Below are positions 47,897 to 59,237 of a stretch of 64,000 nt of DNA, one piece after another. The notes under the pieces were generated by a model. The model saw nothing but the letters and a program-made list of their open reading frames with translations, was not told the origin of the DNA and made no database searches. Within the stretch, counting starts at the first letter, position 1, and each line of letters begins with the position of its first letter. This DNA is from Cucumis sativus. Lineage: Eukaryota > Streptophyta > Magnoliopsida > Cucurbitales > Cucurbitaceae. The position numbers were made by a program, and so were the translations under genes. The stretch covers positions 6,386,001 to 6,450,000 of the forward strand of contig NC_026658.2 of the NCBI RefSeq assembly GCF_000004075.3. The letters run 5' to 3'.

Positions 47897-50160
47897 ATGT
47901 CGAGCATCAAAGCTCCTGACCATCTTCCTTCTCCTGCCGAAGACTGCGAACAGCTTCGCAAAGCTTTCCAAGGTTTCCTATTCACATCCTTTTCCCTTCC
48001 ATTTTTATTTTGTTCCTTCTTTTATGGTTTCTCATTCGACTCAATGCTCTGAGGATCCATGTTTTGTTGCATCTTCATTAATCATTGTCGTGAGGCTTCC
48101 TTAAGGTCTGATCTAATTTTGTGTTCAAGTGATCCCGTAAACGTTAGTCGAAATGAAGCTACGCCTACGTCGGTTCCATTTTCTGATCGGCTGGGGATCC
48201 TGATTTCGTTCTTTCGGTTTTTCTAACTCTCAGCTTGATCGTGTTTCTGTTTTCTTGATCTATGTTTGGTCGATTTATGTATTAGATGGTTCAATGTACA
48301 ATGGTTACTACAAAACAGAATTTAGATGAAAATTTTTAAGCAGTTGAACGACACTCTGATATTCGTTTGATTATCGAGCAGCTTCTGATTATCATTCCGT
48401 TTCATAACTGCTGTGTTGGACTTTTGGTCGATCAACGTGCAGGATGGGGAACGAACGAGGACTTGATCATATCCATTTTGGCCCATAGAAATGCAGCTCA
48501 AAGAAGTTTAATTCGGAAAGCCTATGCTGAGACATATGGTGAAGATCTTCTGAAAGCGCTAGACAAGGAACTTTCGAGTGATTTTGAGGCAAGACTTTGT
48601 TGCGTATTTCATCTCTCATTCTTTGCTATTTCTTTGACTGAATTTCTGTTATTGTGCAGAGTATCAGTATTTGTACAGAGCAAACTAATTTTCTAGAATT
48701 TATGGACTCTTTCATGTGCTTTCATGAATTTTTTTGTGCTTGGTACAGAGGATTGTACTTCTGTGGACATTGGAACCTGCAGATCGTGATGCATTTATGG
48801 TCAATGAAGCAACAAAGAGGTTAACCTCAAACAATTTGGTTATTGTGGAAGTTGCTTGCACTCGAACATCAATCGAATTATTCAAGGTGAGGCAGGCCTA
48901 TCAAGCCCGTTTCAAGAGATCTGTTGAAGAAGATGTCGCATATCATACTTCTGGAGATATCCGCAAGGTAACAATAACTTTTGAAACATACAAGTAAATT
49001 GTAATATCAGCAAACATGTACAATGGCATTTAATTAAACTGAGATATTCACCCTAAGAATATGTTTGAGGTGAACGGTATTTCTCGTCTATAATGTAGTG
49101 GACATAATTTCAATTTCCTTATGATGTTTTTACTGTTGATTGACCTTCACTAAAACTCTATTGCAGCTTTTGGTTCCTCTGATAAGCTCGCTCCAATACG
49201 AGGGAGATGAGGTGAACAAAACCTTAGCAAAATCAGAGGCTAAAATACTCCATGAGAAGATAGCAGGCAAGGAATACAATCATGATGAAGTAATTAGAAT
49301 TCTGACCACAAGAAGCAAAGCACAATTACTTGCAACATTGAATCACTACAATAACGAGTATGGCAATGCCATAAACAAGGTATATATATGTACATATTTG
49401 CAAATTGCCACAATCAATTCGATATCTGATTATTAATATTGCCTTTCCTGGTTTGGTTTTATGTAACAGCCTTCCATTTACCTAAACTACTTTAACTTCA
49501 TGCATCACCAGAACAAAATAGTAAAGGTTTTTCTTAAAATTTGAACCAGTTAAGTTACCCCCAACTAGAGTTGCGATTATGAGGGTGGGGAGTACCGTCA
49601 ATAAAATATAAATAGTTTTCATTGCATAGTACACATCTTAAACAATTAGTGCATTAAAAGAAAATGCGCACACATCAAGATCGTTTGATTGTTTTTAATA
49701 TGAAAAGAATAAGATCATCAAACAGCAACTTGTTAGTGTTATCAGCTAAATAAGATGTGATCTTTTATTTGTTACAGTTCAATCAATTATGGAAAATTTT
49801 GCATAGTGTTATCAAACAGCTGAGCTAAGGGCTACTATGTCAAATGAATGTGCATGTTTTCAGGATTTGAAGGCTGATCCAAATGATGAGTACTTGAAGT
49901 TACTGAGAACAACAGTCAAGTCATTGACCTTCCCAGAAAGACACTTTGCAAAGATTCTTCGTTTGGCAATCAACAAGTTGGGAACAGATGAGTGGGCACT
50001 TGCTAGGGTCGTTGCTTCTCGAGCTGAAATCGATATGGAGCGCATCAAAGAGGAATATTATCGTAGGAACAGCGTTCCTCTGGGTCGTGCTATTGCTAAA
50101 GACACTTCTGGAGACTATGAGAAAATGCTTCTTGAGTTGATTGGCCATAGTGATGCCTGA
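47897..50160 (+). CDS. Annexin (plant annexin D1/D2 type)
   Basis: Calcium-dependent phospholipid-binding protein acting at the cytosolic face of membranes; plant members are linked to stress, Ca2+ transport and secretion. Five exons: 47897-47972, 48443-48588, 48749-48967, 49167-49379 and 49864-50160, giving 316 aa (family 314-317). The N-terminus [20 protein letters not shown] is typical. Repeat 1 keeps the calcium-site form GWGTNE with the acidic partner about 40 residues on (SSDFE), and the His of [10 protein letters not shown] discussed as a peroxidase-like residue. Repeat 2 ([10 protein letters not shown]) lacks a calcium site, as usual. Repeat 3 contains an IRI motif (EVIRILTTR). Repeat 4 has [12 protein letters not shown] with partner DMERIKEEY. 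The end ELIGHSDA is standard. Intron 2 uses a GC donor (GAG|GCAAGA), required to keep the family reading DFE-RIVLLW. Poly(A) signals AATAAA are at 50410 and 50418. Confidence 0.97.
48589..48748 (+). other. GC-AG intron of the annexin gene
   Basis: The intron begins GCAAGA after GAG and ends TTGGTACAG. No GT donor nearby preserves the frame and the conserved DFE-R junction. Confidence 0.88.
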
Positions 50161-51235
50161 GGTACCCTCTTGTTCAGAAAACTTACTAAGCATGTTTCTT
50201 TTTTCAAAATAAATCCATATCTATCTGTTTCTTTGCTGGCTTTGCAAGGAGAAAAAAAGTGTCATCTACGGTAAGTAGGATTTGGAGGTGGAGACGTTCC
50301 ATCACCTCATCTTGATGTCTTGTGTACTCTTTTGAATTTCCTACTTGGATTGTGTATTAATGGATGTTTTGTTCATGCTCACATCAGTTGGGAGTTTTAT
50401 ATATATTTGAATAAATGAATAAATTCTAAACTTGAAACTGTTTCAAAGTTCTGATATAGTGGAGGTTTAAATATTGTTTTTGTCCTCTACTTGTTGTATC
50501 TTTACTTCAATTTGGTTTTTCTTACTTGAATTTTAGGTCTTCCTTCAATACTGCTTTTGTAGGTTTCTTTTTCCTATATTTTATGAATTTGAAATTGGCA
50601 CATGAATATATTTGGTAACAATTTTTGTTTCTTTATATCTTTTTCTAAGTTGTTTGTTGTAACATTTTTTCGAAAAATGTTATTAGAGTATTATTTGTTT
50701 ATCAGGGAAAGACAGTGATAGAACTATCACTAGATAGAATTATAGAGCTCTATCAGTGTTTAGTACAATAGCCACGGCATAAAGCAAACCACCATCACTT
50801 GATTTTCCTATCGTCTTGTCCTGCAAATCTTCCTTATTTGATTCTCTAAGTCAATCCTTTGGTGCTTCCTCATATTTGTAGCTTAGAAGCAATCTCACAT
50901 CCTGTCTCATGAAATAAATATAACAATACACAAGCACTGTCAAGATTAAACAGTTCCCAAATGAAATCTAGCTTGAAGAGAGAATGAAGGAAGTATTAAA
51001 AGATGCAATACCTTTGGAATTGGAAACGAGAATAGTGAGAAATTGTTTTTGTACATACAAAAAAAATAGGTTGGTAAGCTCGATGGGTCTCACCGATGAA
51101 CGTGATTTTGTAGTTTATACTAAATTTAAATTAATTTTGATCTTTGGGAAACTTTTACTTATTTGGTCGACAACACACGCACAACTCACCCAAAAATGTG
51201 TAGATAACAGCAACTCAACTAATTTTTAAATAAAC
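50161..51235. other. Annexin 3' region and intergenic
   Basis: Includes the 3' UTR to about 50440. 50705-50760 contains a short palindromic GATAGAACTATCACTAGATAG / CTCTATCAGTG stretch. The 81-codon frame at 50984-51229 has no recognisable domain. Confidence 0.4.
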
Positions 51236-51530
51236 TTTCTCGAGATCAAGGTCAGTGATAAACATGTATAGACTATTATCATTGTTTATTAGTGACAAAC
51301 ACTACAAATTCTATTAGTATCTATGAGACACTATAACTACTATTATTGTCTATTGATGGTAGGTAATGATAGAAATCTATTAGTGTCTATTTGTAATAGA
51401 TATACTAATAAACTACTGTCAATGTTTGTTATTGGTAGGTAGGGATAGACTAGAAATCTATGAGTGTATATGACCTACCATTGATAGACAAACGATAGAG
51501 TTTTATCTCTATCTACCATTGTCTCTCGTG
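51236..51530. repeat. TCTATTAGTGTCTATT-type dispersed repeat
   Basis: Repeated words of the type RTAGACTATTATCATTG, AATCTATTAGTGTCTAT, CTACCATTGATAGACAAACG in both orientations. It looks like a second, diverged MITE-like family related in style to family M but with different ends. Confidence 0.5.
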
Positions 51531-52051
51531 TATACTAAATGAGAGAATTTTATTCTTAATCAAAAGTCGTAAATTTAACACCTAAAAAATTTAAGGTTAA
51601 TTTTGTTACTTAACTATCTTGAGTAGTTTATTATTAGGTTATCATGCGTGTTAGATTAATTGGAATTGGAAGTGGAAGTTAAAGGAATTTATTTGATCAT
51701 ATATATATATATACATGGTATATCTTTACTATTATTATATTGGGAGGGATCCGGGAGAATAATTTTTTTGCCTTCTTTGTCTCTTGTGCATATCTAAAAT
51801 TCTAATCATACCCATAATCAAACATGTCTAAGTATGTTATATATTGAAAATGGAGGTTTCAATTAATATTGATTCTTACTGATAATCAATTGAAAAGATT
51901 GCAAATTAATTTATGTATTCTCCACTAACTATTGAAGCCAATTGAAAAGACTTATTATTATTATATTATAATTATGTAATGGATGAAATACCTTCTAAAC
52001 CCTCTAAATTCTACCCCAAATTGAATATGACATAATTTTCTCTTCCATCCC

Positions 52052-52126
52052 TATAAATAGTTTCACGTATTTCTAAGTAGTTTTGTTGTTAAGCAAAGGA
52101 GATGTTACAAATGACTTTGATTCAAG
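52052..52126 (+). other. Orphan promoter and possible first exon
   Basis: TATAAATA at 52052-52059, then ATG at 52102, eight codons (MLQMTLIQ) and a donor-like AAG|GTATATTT at 52126. The spacing is that of a normal plant promoter and short first exon. No convincing second exon follows in the next kilobase, which is AT-rich. It could be a gene remnant, a non-coding transcript, or chance. Confidence 0.3.
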
Positions 52127-52697
52127 GTATATTTCAATCTTATATTTAATTTTAAAAATATATATTTATGTATTATGTTGAAAGTCAACTTAAAAAAATG
52201 AAGTCGTTTTTTTTTGTTAGTTTTATTATATAAATTTATTGTATAAAAAAGTTTTTATTTGTAAAGGAAATTATTGCAAAACACATATTACTTTTGTACC
52301 AATTTATCTTATTTATCTTATCATACTACATTAAAGTGTGGTTAACATGGAGAATCCTTTTTTAATCACCTTGTCCGAATGATACTTCTCTAATTTCAAT
52401 TATGTTAATATTTTATATTCTTATTGATTAAAAAGTTTTAGGATTAATTAATAATGTATTTCTTAAAACATTTAATCTTAAATTCACAATATTACCATTT
52501 ATTTTTAAACATAAAAAAATTGTTGTTATCAAATATTTTAGGCTAGATTGGTAATTTAAAAAAATCACTCACGGGGTGAGTTTTTTTTCTTTAACAAATA
52601 AAAAACATTACCTATGACATATTGAGGTTAAAATGATTTAATTATTAAAAATAAAATAAATTACATTACTTAAGACACTATTGGATAAGAAATCGGG

Positions 52698-52855
52698 AAA
52701 TTTACATAAATAGAAGAAAATGGAAAGTATTTACATCCTATAGCAAAAAAAAAAAAGTTGGTATTGGGTTAAATTTTGGATATCCATTTATGGGCTTGGA
52801 TTAAAATTTTGCTATGACCTGTAAATAGTTTATCAATTCTTGTATTTTTAAAAAT
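52698..52855 (+). mobile_element. MITE family M, copy 6 (diverged)
   Basis: Ends GTATTTACATCCTATAGCAAA and TTTTGCTATGACCTGTAAATA with TTTTTAAAAATC outside. The core is replaced by a different short sequence (GTTGGTATTGGG...). Identified by its terminal repeats. Confidence 0.55.
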
Positions 52856-53304
52856 CTCCCGATGAAATTCAATCATAAATATCCACATCATTTACTAAAT
52901 TAATAATGAAAAATATAAATAATTAAATTTGAGACTAATTAAAAATTGGCATATGTTCAAAATAAAAATGGAAGACATAAATTGGCCAATTTTGATGATG
53001 CCACATGTTTTTATTATGACCGATGGATCAAGATAATTATTTTGGTTCAATTATATATTATTTACCCGAGCTAAAGTTCCATTAAATCCAAAAATAAGCA
53101 TAGTTTAGTCCAAATGTTAAATATGATCCAAATTCATGTGGTTGAGCTCATAAATCTGGTCCATGGACCAACCTGACTCAAGTTCATAAATCCCACCAGA
53201 GAGATCAATAAATAAAAGAGTTCTTCATTCGTGGGGGACGAAATATTTTGACTCCCCTCCTTAAAAAGTCAACAATTGGTGTACTCTTTTATATATTGAT
53301 TATA
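52856..53304. other. Intergenic, nothing recognised
   Basis: AT-rich with a short unique stretch at 53040-53230 (GACCAACCTGACTCAAG). No gene or repeat end is supported. Confidence 0.35.
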
Positions 53305-55083
53305 TCACGTCCCACCCCAAAAGTCACTTTACGCAACCTAGTAGAGATGTACCGCCTAGAAACTCAATGTGTATCTCCTTGTGAGATAGCATGTTCAACG
53401 TCTAGTAAAGATAAGAGCATATAGCTTACATAAGCCTCCATGTCTATTTTTGACATGCTTTTTAGTGTTTTATCGCAAGATTATGAAGAAAAAGAAGATA
53501 TATAGTTAATCGCAAGAGGAACGCGTGCAGAAACTTATGCGATGAGAAGACTGTCTAGTGATTACATCATCAGGCGAGATGCCACATCATCATGCAATGA
53601 GATTCAATAGAAGATAAGGATGGTAATTGGAGTTGATGTGACTAGACAAGATTGCATTCGACGCTGACAAGCGTAGAGGAATATAAGTTTCTCGTCTAAA
53701 GTACTTTGTATAATTCTCCATACCTACCATGCAAGAGTGGTAATGTCTAAATGGAACAAACCCAAGAGAGCTCCATGAGAGCCGATGGAAAGGAGTCGTC
53801 TTTCCACCTTCTGTAGAAGTTCTTCTAATTCTCCACCTCTTCTTTGATCAAACTTTGAGTGAAAGCTTAAAGAGAGAAGCTCACCATTCATCTCCCTAAC
53901 TTGTAAAAAAGCTAAGGAATGCATTTCTATGCATGCTGCAGATTGGCTTCCCTCTTTGCTTTCCATTCCTGTACTTTGGTTGTAATGTTTAAAGCCCACC
54001 AATGAACTCTATAAATAGAGGAATTCTCCTCATTTGTAAGGGTTGGAAATTTTTGACTTCAGAAGGTTCAAAGAGAATTCTCCCAAGAACTAGAAGACTC
54101 CCTAACTCCTGAAGTCAACCATCCTCGAAGATTGAAGCTCATTTGAAGATACAAGATTTCTTCCAAGACTCCAACTTCCCTCGAAGATTGAAGTTTCTTT
54201 GAAGATACAAACTTTCTTTCAAAACTCCAACTTCAAGAACATCACGTGTTCTACTTCCTCAAATCAAGCATAGACATTCAACCAACTTGAAGAACATCAC
54301 GTGCTTCACTTCTCCAAATCAAGCGTAGACGTTCAACAAACTTCAAGAACATCATGTGCTCCGCTTCCTCCAAATCAAGCGTAAGCATCCAGTCGAGAGA
54401 GAATCAGAGGATCAAATTCTAGAGATCGAATCGCATCGTAACAAAATCAACAAAGATACAACATCAACTCAAGTTCAACTCCACGAAATAAATTTCTCCA
54501 AAAATCTCGTGTGAACAACCACAACTTGGTTTCATCGCCCAAAACACGGAGACCTTCCTTCATATTTCTTTAACACAAGTTGGTTCATTTTCCACAACCA
54601 TGTCATTCCATGTTACATTCTATAGAATCTCTAGTATAAATAGTAGCTTCAATACACACATATTTTTACTTTATATTGTATAGATATTGTATACCGCCTG
54701 AATGAGAAGTAGACTTTATAACTAAGCTTGATAGAAATTTCCCGTGTTTGATCTTGGCTTATCCAGGAAACCTCTTGATTCGCTTACGCTTGGGCAAGCA
54801 AGAGAAAAACTTGTACTCAACGTAGATATAATAGTTACGTAGGGAAAGGATCATATACTTTTTATTGCACAATCCTAACCTAGAGACATAGTGAGCATCT
54901 CACATGCGATGACTATGCTCGTCGCATAGCGTAATCGTAGACATAGAACCTCAATGACACACCAACGAACTAATTGATCCTGTGAAGAGAGGTTTGCAAT
55001 AGGATTATTAACATGATACATCTGACCTACACATATCAATCATGCAAAACCAAACCAATAAGATCACAAGCGAGTAACCAAGT
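53305..55083 (+). mobile_element. LTR, family Y, with upstream TCACGTCCCACCCC fragment
   Basis: 53305-53455 is a diverged relative of 7718-7830. From about 53460 to 55083 the sequence looks like a long LTR: a TATA-like TATAAATAG near 54635-54650, R/U5-like sequence, and a segment (54670-54830) shared with 35560-35740. It ends just before a primer-binding site. The 92-codon minus frame at 53724-54002 lies within it and shows no domain. The 5' border is uncertain. Confidence 0.5.
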
Positions 55084-55107
55084 TTTGGGCACCGTTGTCG
55101 GGGACTT
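55084..55107 (+). other. Degenerate tRNA-Asp primer-binding site
   Basis: GGGCACCGTTGTCGGGGAC differs by about three transitions from TGGCGCCGTTGCCGGGGA, the complement of the tRNA-Asp 3' end. Many plant Ty3/gypsy elements use this primer site immediately after the 5' LTR. Confidence 0.65.
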
Positions 55108-56570
55108 TCTTTTTCAAAACTAGAGATAATATTTTCCTTTGATTTGGGACAAATATTCAATTTGTGTTGTCTCACGCGTTTGTATTGTATAGCAGCCGAA
55201 GGCCCACATTCTTGGGTAAGTCAGGGTCAAACATAGAGAATTGATATCAAATCTTTGTTATAAAGCTTACTCCTTCATCTAGGTGGTACAAAGTACACAA
55301 CTATATAGTGCAAAGTAAATGCATGCCTGACTATCCTAATATTTACACTAGAGATTCGGTATAGGTGGCGAGAAGATGAAAAAGTGAACTAACTTGCAAT
55401 AAAGGAAAAGTGAAAGAACGTCTTTGCGCTATTAGTCAATTAAGCCATGTAAAGGTCCTTGATGCGATAAAAATCAATTAATTGGCTTCTAATTAAGGCG
55501 AGCACCACTCGGTGCCTTGAACACCATACTTGCTCGCCTCTCAGAATGCAAATGATAAAGCTTCATTAAACAATTGTTATCTAGAAGTGGCTACTTATAA
55601 AGATCATATTGCCTCTCTTTTAAGGGTGGCAAGCTCTCTACGCTAGTCCCTCCACACTTGTTCTCCTTTTAGGACACAAATGTTGAAGGTTTAATCGTCA
55701 TGGTGAAGGTTGCCTCCAAACTTCTTCTTGTGCGTGTTAGCTATGACCCTGCTACTTACTCTCTCGAGTAGTTGTTGACAAACACTGGCCAAGAGAAGGA
55801 GTTGATAACTTGTAGAAATACAAGTTATTATAGTCTTTTAGATAGAATAATGAGACCAAAATGTATAATAATTGTGTCAAAACGCGAAGCTTATGTTGTA
55901 AATTCACAAATACATTTTACATAGGCATTTACGCCTATTTCATCTTGTTTTTATTGTCTTAATGCAATATAATAACAAAAGAAGAAACTAGCAAATTGTA
56001 TGTAGAGAAACTAGCATGAAGATTACGTGAGAAGACCATATCAATACATGAGAAGAGGTTCGCTAGAAGACAAAAGTGGTAGATGGAGTTGATGTGACTT
56101 GACACAGACAACTTTTGGTGCTGGCATGTTTTAGGTGAATATAAGTGTCCCGCAAGAATCTACATATAAAAAGACTTCATCCTCACCAAGAGAAGAGGCC
56201 GACTTCGAGAGAAGTAAAATGTCTACATGGACCAGTCGTATGCTTGAATGGGCCAAACCCTAGAGAGAATCCATTCCCCTTCTGTAAAGTATTCATTCAT
56301 CTTCTTCACTCAGACCTCAAGCTATTTTCCTTGTTTTCCCTTATAGACTCGAACTAAGTATGTGAAGTGTGTTGAGTTTATATTTTGGTCTAGGCGATAT
56401 GTCATTGAACATGTTCACAACATGCGAGATACTCACTATATCTTTCTGTATCGCATAATAGTGTATATTTTCCTACTGTTTGTCTAAGTGCAAGCGAAAC
56501 AGTTGGTTTAACGGGATGATCCAGGATCAAACACATGAAATTGATTCAAGACATTAGTTCTTTATTTTTC
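55108..56570 (-). mobile_element. Family Y sequence, mainly reverse orientation
   Basis: 55180-55300 is the reverse of 54670-54800, and 55805-55900 is the reverse of 37080-37195. 55387-55560 is in the same orientation as 35930-36100. The pattern fits a second LTR inserted in inverted orientation or internal rearrangement. No gag-pol domain is seen; the 70-codon frame at 56145-56357 is rejected. Confidence 0.45.
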
Positions 56571-59237
56571 TAGTTTATTTTACTTTGTCATCAGTGATGA
56601 ATCTAGGACTTTTTAATAGGGGGCACCGAGCACTACATAATAAACACACTAAAAATCTACATTTGTAGCAATAAAGGAAATATCGAAAATTTTCATATGA
56701 TTTTTATAATATAAATGTGCATTTAAAATTACATCAAAAATGAAAAGTAAAAAACAATATATGTTTCATGGAATATTGTTAAGAGAGGAAATTTAAATCA
56801 CCGATTTTATTGCATTTTTTTTCTAAATACTTAGTTAGGTAACAAACGACAGCTAGAAAATAAGTTAGGGTTTTATCTTAGTTAGGTTTTTTTTCCTCTT
56901 TTAAAAAATTGTTTTTATAACATTATTGAAATTTGTAAATAAAATTGACATTTGGAGTGTTTGGACAAATAAAATCATTCAAATTTAGAAAGAAAATTAA
57001 TATTTGAGAAAATGAAATAATTGAAGTTTAGAAATAAATTTAATATTTGAAAAAAAGAAATGATTGATGTTCGAAATAAAAACTATTTTGTAAAAATAGT
57101 TACAAAATGCAACGTTCAAATACTTAATTTAGTTGGTTATGAAGCAGAGGCAAAGCGAGTTCACTCCAACTAGATTTTGTTTAAAATAAAACATTATTTA
57201 ATTATTGTAATCTAACATCTCAAAATTAATATTAAAATATAAAAACTGATTATGTAAAGACGAGCACATGATCCGTTGGCCGATTAATAAATTTATTTCC
57301 TATTGTCATGAATGTTAAACATCAATATGTCAATTCTATTTTATTATACCAAACGTCATTCTTCTAATTTATTTCAATATTTCAATTTACACAATAAACC
57401 AACAAATAAAGTGAAGAAGTCCGGAAGCATATGTATAAGATTTAAATTTGGAAGAAAAATAACAAAATTAATTTTTAATTTGAATTTATTTATTCAAGCT
57501 TAATTATCTTTCAACGTTTATTGTTCCATTGAAAAGTTGAATAAGCAGAATGTTTTAAAGAGTTCGAAACCATGAAAAACCATTTAAAAAATTTAGTGAC
57601 CAAAATAGAATAAGATGTTGAATTTTGTTCTTGAACAAGCAAAATAGAATCTTTAACTTAACTACCAATTAGTTTAAAGTTTTCCCCTCAACAGTCTTAC
57701 ATCAATTCATTGCAATTTATTGAAAATTTAATTATATACGAATTAAAATAAAACAATTTAATAGATTAAATTGAAAGTTTATATTGAATTGTTTTGGAAT
57801 TGTACATTTAGATAGTATACATTTGTATATATGCATATTAGACAATACTGTGAAATTGTACACCGAGAACCACATTTCAGAAATAATAATATAGATTCAT
57901 GTCATGTCAATTGATCAAGTGAACTCATATTGGTGGATAAATTGATTAGTTGAATTAGAATAGTTCAACTCCCACTTGTTTTGGATGTATCCTTTACCTA
58001 TTTTCACCTTTGGAATTGTCACATTGTATGATAAACAAAAACAATTCGTTGCCACCAAAGTTAAGGCACATATATTCTAGAAGTAAAAATTTAAATCCCT
58101 CTATTGAATTGATCAGCCCAACCGAACACTTAAAATTCAAAAAGTGTTAAAATTAGATCATCATACTCATAATACTTACAAAAATTGAACACAAATGATA
58201 AAAATTATACAATGATATAAGTTATTTTAAAAGTTTATGCAACTATTACCTATTTTCGCAACTAACCTTACTTTTTTATAAAGTGGATTTTCCAATAAAT
58301 TAATAACAAAATAATTTAAATTTAAATTTAAAATAATAATAATAATAATAACGGTACAAAATTGGTATTCTATTGATAGTGTATGAATGCACCCAACGTG
58401 CGACTTACTATTAAGTCCAAAGAACCCAGGATTCTTCATTATTTATTTCTCTTTAAAAAAAAGTTACTAACCCTAAAGACAAGAAAAGTAGATTTACTTT
58501 GAGAAATGATGGTTGAGAAAAGCAGGGCCAACGCAAGTAAAAATGAACAAACAAATAAATAAAAGAAGCCAATGCCAAGGTGAATGAAGGTTTACAATGT
58601 CACCACCGTAGATTTACTTTGAGAGAAATGGTACAGAAATTTCTGTAAAGAATTTTCAACCTTCAGTTATTGTTGCATTGCATATTTCAAGCTCTCCCTC
58701 ACAAAGCATTTGTGCAAAACATTACCACATGACGGATATAGAAGTTAATCTCTAACCTTAAAAACTCCTATTCTGGGGACACAAAAACCAATAAGGTAAT
58801 CATTGAAAAAAAGAAAAAAGAAAAACTAAATATCATAATTTCCCCCTTTTATTCATTGGGGACCATAAAAATATGATGATTCATCCAATCTTACATGCTA
58901 ATTGAATTAAATGATAAATCCTGTACAAATAATTTCTCTACCCTACACAACTATGACCTGCGCTTATGTGCTCAGATCTTATTAGCTACTTTAACAGTTC
59001 AGTGCAACGTATAAATAAATAGCTTCTTCCTTTTTCTCATCCCCTGAGCTATATGATACACCATTTGTATGCATATTATTTATAGAGGCCCTCTTTCTCC
59101 CAAAAAGAAAAATTTTGTGTATATTTTATATATATTAGAGAACCATCTGTTTTTTTTTCCCCTCATATTGGTGCTCCCCAAAGAGGGTGTCATGACGAAA
59201 TAAACTAACTAAATTCAGTTGGACTATTACGAATACC
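56571..59237. other. AT-rich intergenic and ABCD1 3' region
   Basis: 58335-58352 is an (AAT)n microsatellite. A 14-bp phrase GTAGATTTACTTTG recurs at 58489 and 58608. 59080-59237 is probably the ABCD1 3' UTR. No gene, RNA or TE domain is recognised. Confidence 0.4.

Noticed and set aside
48367..48442. Possible alternative start codon for the annexin at 48367
   Set aside because: It is intron read-through into exon 2; the upstream exon 47897-47972 supplies the conserved annexin N-terminus in frame.
53724..54002. 92-codon minus-strand frame
   Set aside because: Entirely within a probable LTR; no domain.
52858..59237. Plastid or mitochondrial DNA insertion
   Set aside because: No organellar gene fragment was recognised here or elsewhere in the window.
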